NCBI GenBank assembly: GCA_937889795.1
Contig: CALBZH010000552.1
Coordinates: 1-10,191, forward strand
From: an uncultured Syntrophobacteraceae bacterium
GTDB lineage: Bacteria > Desulfobacterota > Syntrophobacteria > Syntrophobacterales > Syntrophobacteraceae
DNA: 10,191 nucleotides
Direction: 5' to 3'
The position numbers were made by a program, and so were the translations under genes. Positions 7,230 to 10,191 of the stretch are shown here, in pieces. The number at the start of each line of letters is the position of its first letter. The stretch's first letter is position 1. Below the pieces are notes generated by a model, which was not told the DNA's origin, made no database searches, and saw only the letters and a list, made by a program, of their open reading frames with translations.

Positions 7230-7878
7230 CGCGGAATTTGGTGCGGCCGGGAGCGTGGCCCGCTGGAGTCGCGAGGGACGGCGGGTGGTCTATGTCGTCT
7301 GCACGGATGGAGAAAAGGGAACCAGCGATCGCACGGTGAGCCCTCGGGACCTGGCTGTCATCCGGAGGAAGGAGCAGGAAGCCGCCGGGAGAACGCTTGG
7401 CGTGAGCCGCGTGGTCTTTCTCGGATACCCCGATCAGGGTCTTGAAGACACCGCCGAATTTCGAAAAGAGATCGTCAAGGTCATCAGAAGATTCCGTCCC
7501 GAGGCGGTTCTCACCTCGGATCCCTACCGCCGCTATCTCTGGCACCGAGACCACCGTATCGCCGGTCAGGTGGTTCTGGATGCCGTCTTTCCTTTCGCGA
7601 GGGACCACCTCGCCTACCCCGACCTGCTTGAAGAAGGGCTCGAGCCTCACAAGGTTCGGGAAATCCTGTTCTGGGCCGCTGAGCAGATCAACTACAAGGT
7701 GGACATTACGGAGACGTTTGATCTCAAGCTTGCCGCGTTGAAGTGCCACGAAAGTCAAGTCCAGGGCTTTCCGTTCTCTGACCCGCGCGCCTGGCTCCTC
7801 GATCGGGCCCGATCTCACGCCGAAGGGGAGCCCTATGATCTGGCCGAAGGGTTCTATCGTGTTGAGATCCCCTGGTAG
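7177..7878 (+). CDS. PIG-L/LmbE-type zinc deacetylase, BshB/MshB-like
   Basis: A 233-residue member of the PIG-L (LmbE, GlcNAc-PI de-N-acetylase) family, the usual length for BshB-type enzymes. AAHPDDAEFG (13-22) supplies the zinc ligands His15 and Asp18 and the likely base Asp17, and HRDHR (123-127) supplies the third zinc ligand, His126. The AHPDDxE form followed by a Gly-rich helix is closer to BshB-type than to MshB-type AHPDDE enzymes. Known members remove acetate from GlcNAc conjugates (GlcNAc-malate or GlcNAc-inositol), which fits directly after a GT4 enzyme that would make such a conjugate. The ATG at 7177 has AAGGA 5 bases upstream; ATG 7126 is an alternative. Both lie within the 3' end of the glycosyltransferase gene. 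The family is certain; the substrate is inferred. Confidence 0.88.
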   Translation: MAAEQKADVMVVAAHPDDAEFGAAGSVARWSREGRRVVYVVCTDGEKGTSDRTVSPRDLAVIRRKEQEAAGRTLGVSRVVFLGYPDQGLEDTAEFRKEIVKVIRRFRPEAVLTSDPYRRYLWHRDHRIAGQVVLDAVFPFARDHLAYPDLLEEGLEPHKVREILFWAAEQINYKVDITETFDLKLAALKCHESQVQGFPFSDPRAWLLDRARSHAEGEPYDLAEGFYRVEIPW

Positions 7879-7919
7879 GACCGCATTTCCGTGGGCTGTA
7901 TGGTGGCTGGAGGTGTTGG

Positions 7920-9131
7920 ATGAATGTTTTTGTTGCGAGGCAGCCAATCTTCGATACGAAGCAGCGGGTTTACGGCTACGAGATCCTTTATCGCTCAGGG
8001 ATGGAGAACGTCTACTCTGAAGCCGACGGAGATAAGGCATCCCTTTTCGTTATCGGGAGCTCTCTATTGGTGATCGGATCCCAGCAAATTTCTAATGGCA
8101 GAAAGATCTTTGTAAACTTCACCCGTAATCTTCTTCTTGAAGGAATGGCGACTTATCTGCCAAAAGAAATCGGCGTTATTGAAATCCTTGAAAATATTGA
8201 GCCAGATGAAAAACTGATCGAAACAATTAAATTCATTCGATCTCAAGGCTATATGTTGGCTCTGGATGATTTTGTCTTAAAGGGAAATGAATACAGTCCA
8301 TTCTTGAAACTCGTTGATATCATTAAAGTAGATTTCCAGCATGCGGATGAAAGAGATAGGAAAGTTATTGCGGATCGGTTTCGTAACTCAGGCAAGGTCA
8401 AGCTGCTTGCGGAGAAGACGGAGACTCGCGAAGACTTTGAGAATGCTCTGAAGCTGGGATACGATTATTTTCAGGGTTATTTCTTCTGCAAGCCGGTTAT
8501 TCTCGCCAGGCGGGACATATCCGGACGAAAGATTCACTATCTTCGCATTCTCAAGGAGCTCAGTGCGGAGAATCCGAGCTTCAAGGCAATCAAGGAGATC
8601 ATCGAGCACAATCCCTCCTTTGCGTATAAGCTGCTCCAATATGTGAATTCCGCCTTCTTTGGGGTGCGTCGTGAAGTCACGTCCGTCAGGCATGCCCTGG
8701 AGCTTCTCGGCGAGGATGAGATCCGGAAATGGGCGTCGCTCGCCGTTCTCATGGAGCTCGGAAGCGACCAGCCTCAGGAGCTCCTCAGATTGAGTCTGCT
8801 TCGGGGACGGTTCTGCGAGAATCTGGCGCCCCTCGCCGGCTATAGGAAGCAAAAGTCGGAGCTGTTTTTCATGGGGCTGTTCTCCTGCATGGACGTTCTG
8901 CTGAGCAGACCCCTGCAGGAGATTCTCGAGGACCTGCCGATCCAGAGCACCATCAAGGAAGCCCTGCTTGGACAGCCAAACCCATTCAGGGTGATTCTCG
9001 ATCTGGCCCTCTCATACGAAAGGGGAGACTGGACGAGCTTCCTTTCCACGGTTGCCGGGCTGGGGATAGACCAGACGACAGTGCCCGAGGCCTATTCGAG
9101 TGCCATTGATTGGGCCGACCGGATCTTTTGA
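7920..9131 (+). CDS. EAL-HDOD signalling protein (YuxH-like), EAL probably degenerate
   Basis: A 403-residue cytoplasmic protein of the EAL+HDOD architecture. The EAL part (1-195) keeps Glu21 (GYEILYR), Asn66 (FVNF), a glutamate in IEILE (87-91), the Asp pair 116-117, Lys136 (IIKVDF), AEKTE (164-168) and QGYFFCKP (185-192). The DDFGTG loop is replaced by DDFVLKGNEY, so hydrolysis of c-di-GMP is unlikely and a binding or scaffold role is more probable. The HDOD domain (about 200-390) contains EHNPSFAYKLLQYVNSAFFG and LELLGEDEIRKW, typical of this HD-GYP-like but non-catalytic fold. The start has a strong GGAGGT (7909-7914) 5 bases upstream. It lies 41 bases after the deacetylase stop, so it may be co-transcribed, but a strong RBS and different theme suggest an independent job. 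Bases 8101-8340 are only about 35% GC. Confidence 0.88.
   Translation: MNVFVARQPIFDTKQRVYGYEILYRSGMENVYSEADGDKASLFVIGSSLLVIGSQQISNGRKIFVNFTRNLLLEGMATYLPKEIGVIEILENIEPDEKLIETIKFIRSQGYMLALDDFVLKGNEYSPFLKLVDIIKVDFQHADERDRKVIADRFRNSGKVKLLAEKTETREDFENALKLGYDYFQGYFFCKPVILARRDISGRKIHYLRILKELSAENPSFKAIKEIIEHNPSFAYKLLQYVNSAFFGVRREVTSVRHALELLGEDEIRKWASLAVLMELGSDQPQELLRLSLLRGRFCENLAPLAGYRKQKSELFFMGLFSCMDVLLSRPLQEILEDLPIQSTIKEALLGQPNPFRVILDLALSYERGDWTSFLSTVAGLGIDQTTVPEAYSSAIDWADRIF
8101..8340. other. AT-rich stretch inside the EAL domain
   Basis: A hand count gives about 35% GC (85 of 240) here, against about 62% in a 60-base sample of the HDOD half (8701-8760) and similar values in the upstream genes. 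The reading frame stays intact throughout. It may mark a recombined or transferred segment, or local codon bias. Confidence 0.6.
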
Positions 9132-9138
9132 CGGGGAC

Positions 9139-9182
9139 AATGTGGAGCAGCTGCAATCTCAGCTCCACATTATGACCTTTTT
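9139..9182 (+). terminator. Intrinsic terminator after the EAL-HDOD gene
   Basis: AATGTGGAGC (9139-9148) pairs perfectly with GCTCCACATT (9162-9171) across a 13-base loop. Six bases later comes TTTTT (9178-9182). It begins 8 bases after the stop codon at 9131. It should end the plus-strand transcript, so the downstream sensor gene needs its own promoter. Confidence 0.75.
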
Positions 9183-9436
9183 GCGCTATGATCGAACGCC
9201 TAATGCGCTCTTCCCCATGACTTCCACACTTCGTAACTGAGCTGTCGTTCTCCTTATTCGCGAGAGAGTCTTACTGGTTCTAACGTTGTAGCCACCATCA
9301 GGCGTCGGTGTGTCGAGTGCCGGCCCTCCGGCAAAGCTGTTCGCGGGGACACTCATTTGGCGGAGGCAGCGGTTGAGGGCTCTGGTCAAGTCTAAGGGCG
9401 GAGATGCGTCGTGCACTCCGTGAATGGAGCAGGCTG
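9183..9436. other. Spacer between terminator and sensor gene, with nested hairpins
   Basis: No convincing gene is seen in 9132-9436. TGCCGG (9318-9323) and CCGGCA (9328-9333) make a 6-bp stem with a four-base loop, nested within a second pairing of GTGTC (9310-9314) with GACAC (9348-9352). The promoter of the sensor gene must lie here, but no clear -35/-10 pair was found. A minus-strand open frame (9186-9416, 76 codons, GTG start) covers most of it and is discussed as a finding. Confidence 0.45.
9426..9429 (+). promoter_or_regulatory. Ribosome binding site deciding the sensor start
   Basis: GGAG lies 7 bases before ATG 9437. The in-frame ATG at 9404 has its GGAG directly adjacent, too close for normal initiation, so 9437 is preferred. 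Confidence 0.55.
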
Positions 9437-10146
9437 ATGCACGTGTTGAGTCGGCTCAAGTTCCAGACCAAGATCATTCTCATCACTCTGGCGATGGTGG
9501 GGCTCGTGGTCCTTGCGGGAGCCATCGCCATCGACAGGGTCATCCTCCCCGCCATCGAAGACGATCTTTACGAGACCGCCAAGAGCGCCGCGGACGGGGT
9601 CATCGACCGAGTCCGAGGGGTGCGAAGCGAGGCCGATCGTGATGCTGACCTCAGAGCCAGACTCACCCCGCTTTTTTCCGTCATGCCCAAGCTTCTGTTC
9701 ATAGAAGTCTTTGGTCCGGGCGATCGGCCCTCCCTCTGGATGGGCGAAGACCGATTCCGGGAGACCGGCGCTGACGTTCGTACAAGGAAGGAGAAAGCAC
9801 TCCTGAAGCGTGCGACTCCGGAGGGCTCTGTTTTCGAGGTCGTCATTCGCGATCCCGGCGAATCGCCTCCCGAAACCGAGCTGGCTGTGCGCGTTGGGGT
9901 CTCCGCCAGGTCCCTCGATCAGATCACCGCAAAGCTCTTCCGGGTTCTGTTCACGGTGACACTGCTCGTTTTGGGGATCAGTTTCTTTCTCACGCGGGCC
10001 TTCACGCGGATGATCACCCGTCCGGTTGATCGGTTGATGCGCATGACGTCTGCTCTGGCCAGGGGCGATCTCGAGGAAGTCGTTCGGGGAGTGGAAAAGG
10101 AGCTCCCCTGCTGCCAGAAGCTCGAGGGGGATTTCCTGTTGCAGGA
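9437..10146 (+). CDS. Two-TM HAMP sensor protein, 3' part missing (contig end)
   Basis: The N-terminal 236 residues are genomic. Residues 12-33 form a first membrane helix after a basic start (RLKFQTK), and about 34-165 form an extracytoplasmic sensing region with no recognised fold. A second membrane helix follows at 166-187, then a HAMP-like linker from about 188: RAFTRMITRPVDRLMRMTSAL and ARGDLEE. This is the layout of histidine kinases, chemoreceptors and diguanylate cyclases, so the missing output domain decides its class. After HAMP come adjacent cysteines at 225-226. The apparent ending DRKSVV and the stop at 10166-10168 are adapter translation, not protein. The gene is preceded by a terminator and is separately transcribed. 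With the EAL-HDOD protein next door, a signalling neighbourhood is likely, but output through c-di-GMP is a guess. Confidence 0.75.
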
Positions 10147-10191
10147 AGATCGGAAGAGCGTCGTGTAGGGAAAGAGTGTAGATCTCGGTGG
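10147..10191 (+). other. Illumina TruSeq adapter contamination at the contig end
   Basis: From 10147 to the last base the sequence follows the TruSeq universal adapter read in reverse complement, beginning AGATCGGAAGAGC and continuing through GTCGTGTAGGGAAAGAGTG to GATCTCGGTGG. All 45 bases agree with the adapter as I know it. It is non-biological and should be trimmed; it creates the false DRKSVV ending and stop in the sensor gene. Confidence 0.97.

Noticed and set aside
6844..8040. Long minus-strand open frame (398 codons) opposite the deacetylase region
   Set aside because: It spans several well-supported plus-strand genes and has no recognisable domain.
9276..9292. Possible integron attC-like core (TTCTAACG)
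   Set aside because: The neighbouring bases do not fit the RYYYAAC/GTTRRRY pair and no integrase or cassette structure is present.

Overview
This 10.2-kb, mostly GC-rich (roughly 55-62%) window looks like one end of a draft or metagenomic contig. It carries seven genes that are intact inside the window and two that are cut by its edges. The right edge is not biological: the last 45 bases (10147-10191) are an Illumina TruSeq adapter, so the genome sequence stops at about 10146. The organism is probably a Gram-negative bacterium, judged from the YdgA-type DUF945 protein, the EAL-HDOD protein, the HAMP sensor and the compact operon. The sequence does not fix the phylum; Nitrospirota, Acidobacteriota, Desulfobacterota and NC10-type lineages would all fit. 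No rRNA, tRNA, CRISPR array or transposase was seen.

Left region, minus strand (1-3161): an unrecognised cysteine-containing secreted protein runs off the left edge, followed by about 500 bp without a gene, then a DUF945/YdgA-like membrane-anchored protein. A 258-bp divergent spacer (3162-3419) with a candidate plus-strand promoter separates this from the centre.

Central operon, plus strand (3420-7878): four tightly packed or overlapping genes. They are (i) an S51/type-1 amidotransferase-like domain fused to what looks like the C-terminal half of a cysteinyl-tRNA synthetase, (ii) a CelD/BioF2-type GNAT acyltransferase, (iii) a GT4 glycosyltransferase resembling MshA, and (iv) a PIG-L/LmbE zinc deacetylase resembling BshB/MshB. 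Glycosyltransferase, deacetylase, cysteine-related protein and acyltransferase are the same functional classes as mycothiol MshA, MshB, MshC and MshD, and overlap with bacillithiol BshA, BshB and BshC. Here, however, the cysteine-related protein lacks a recognisable CysRS catalytic core. The cluster is therefore a candidate for an unusual low-molecular-weight thiol or amino-sugar conjugate pathway. The main alternative is a polysaccharide or glycolipid modification operon.

Right region, plus strand (7879-10146): an EAL-HDOD signalling protein with a probably non-catalytic EAL domain and a marked AT-rich stretch, then a convincing intrinsic terminator. A 260-bp spacer with hairpins follows, then the N-terminal part of a two-TM HAMP sensor that is cut off by the adapter.
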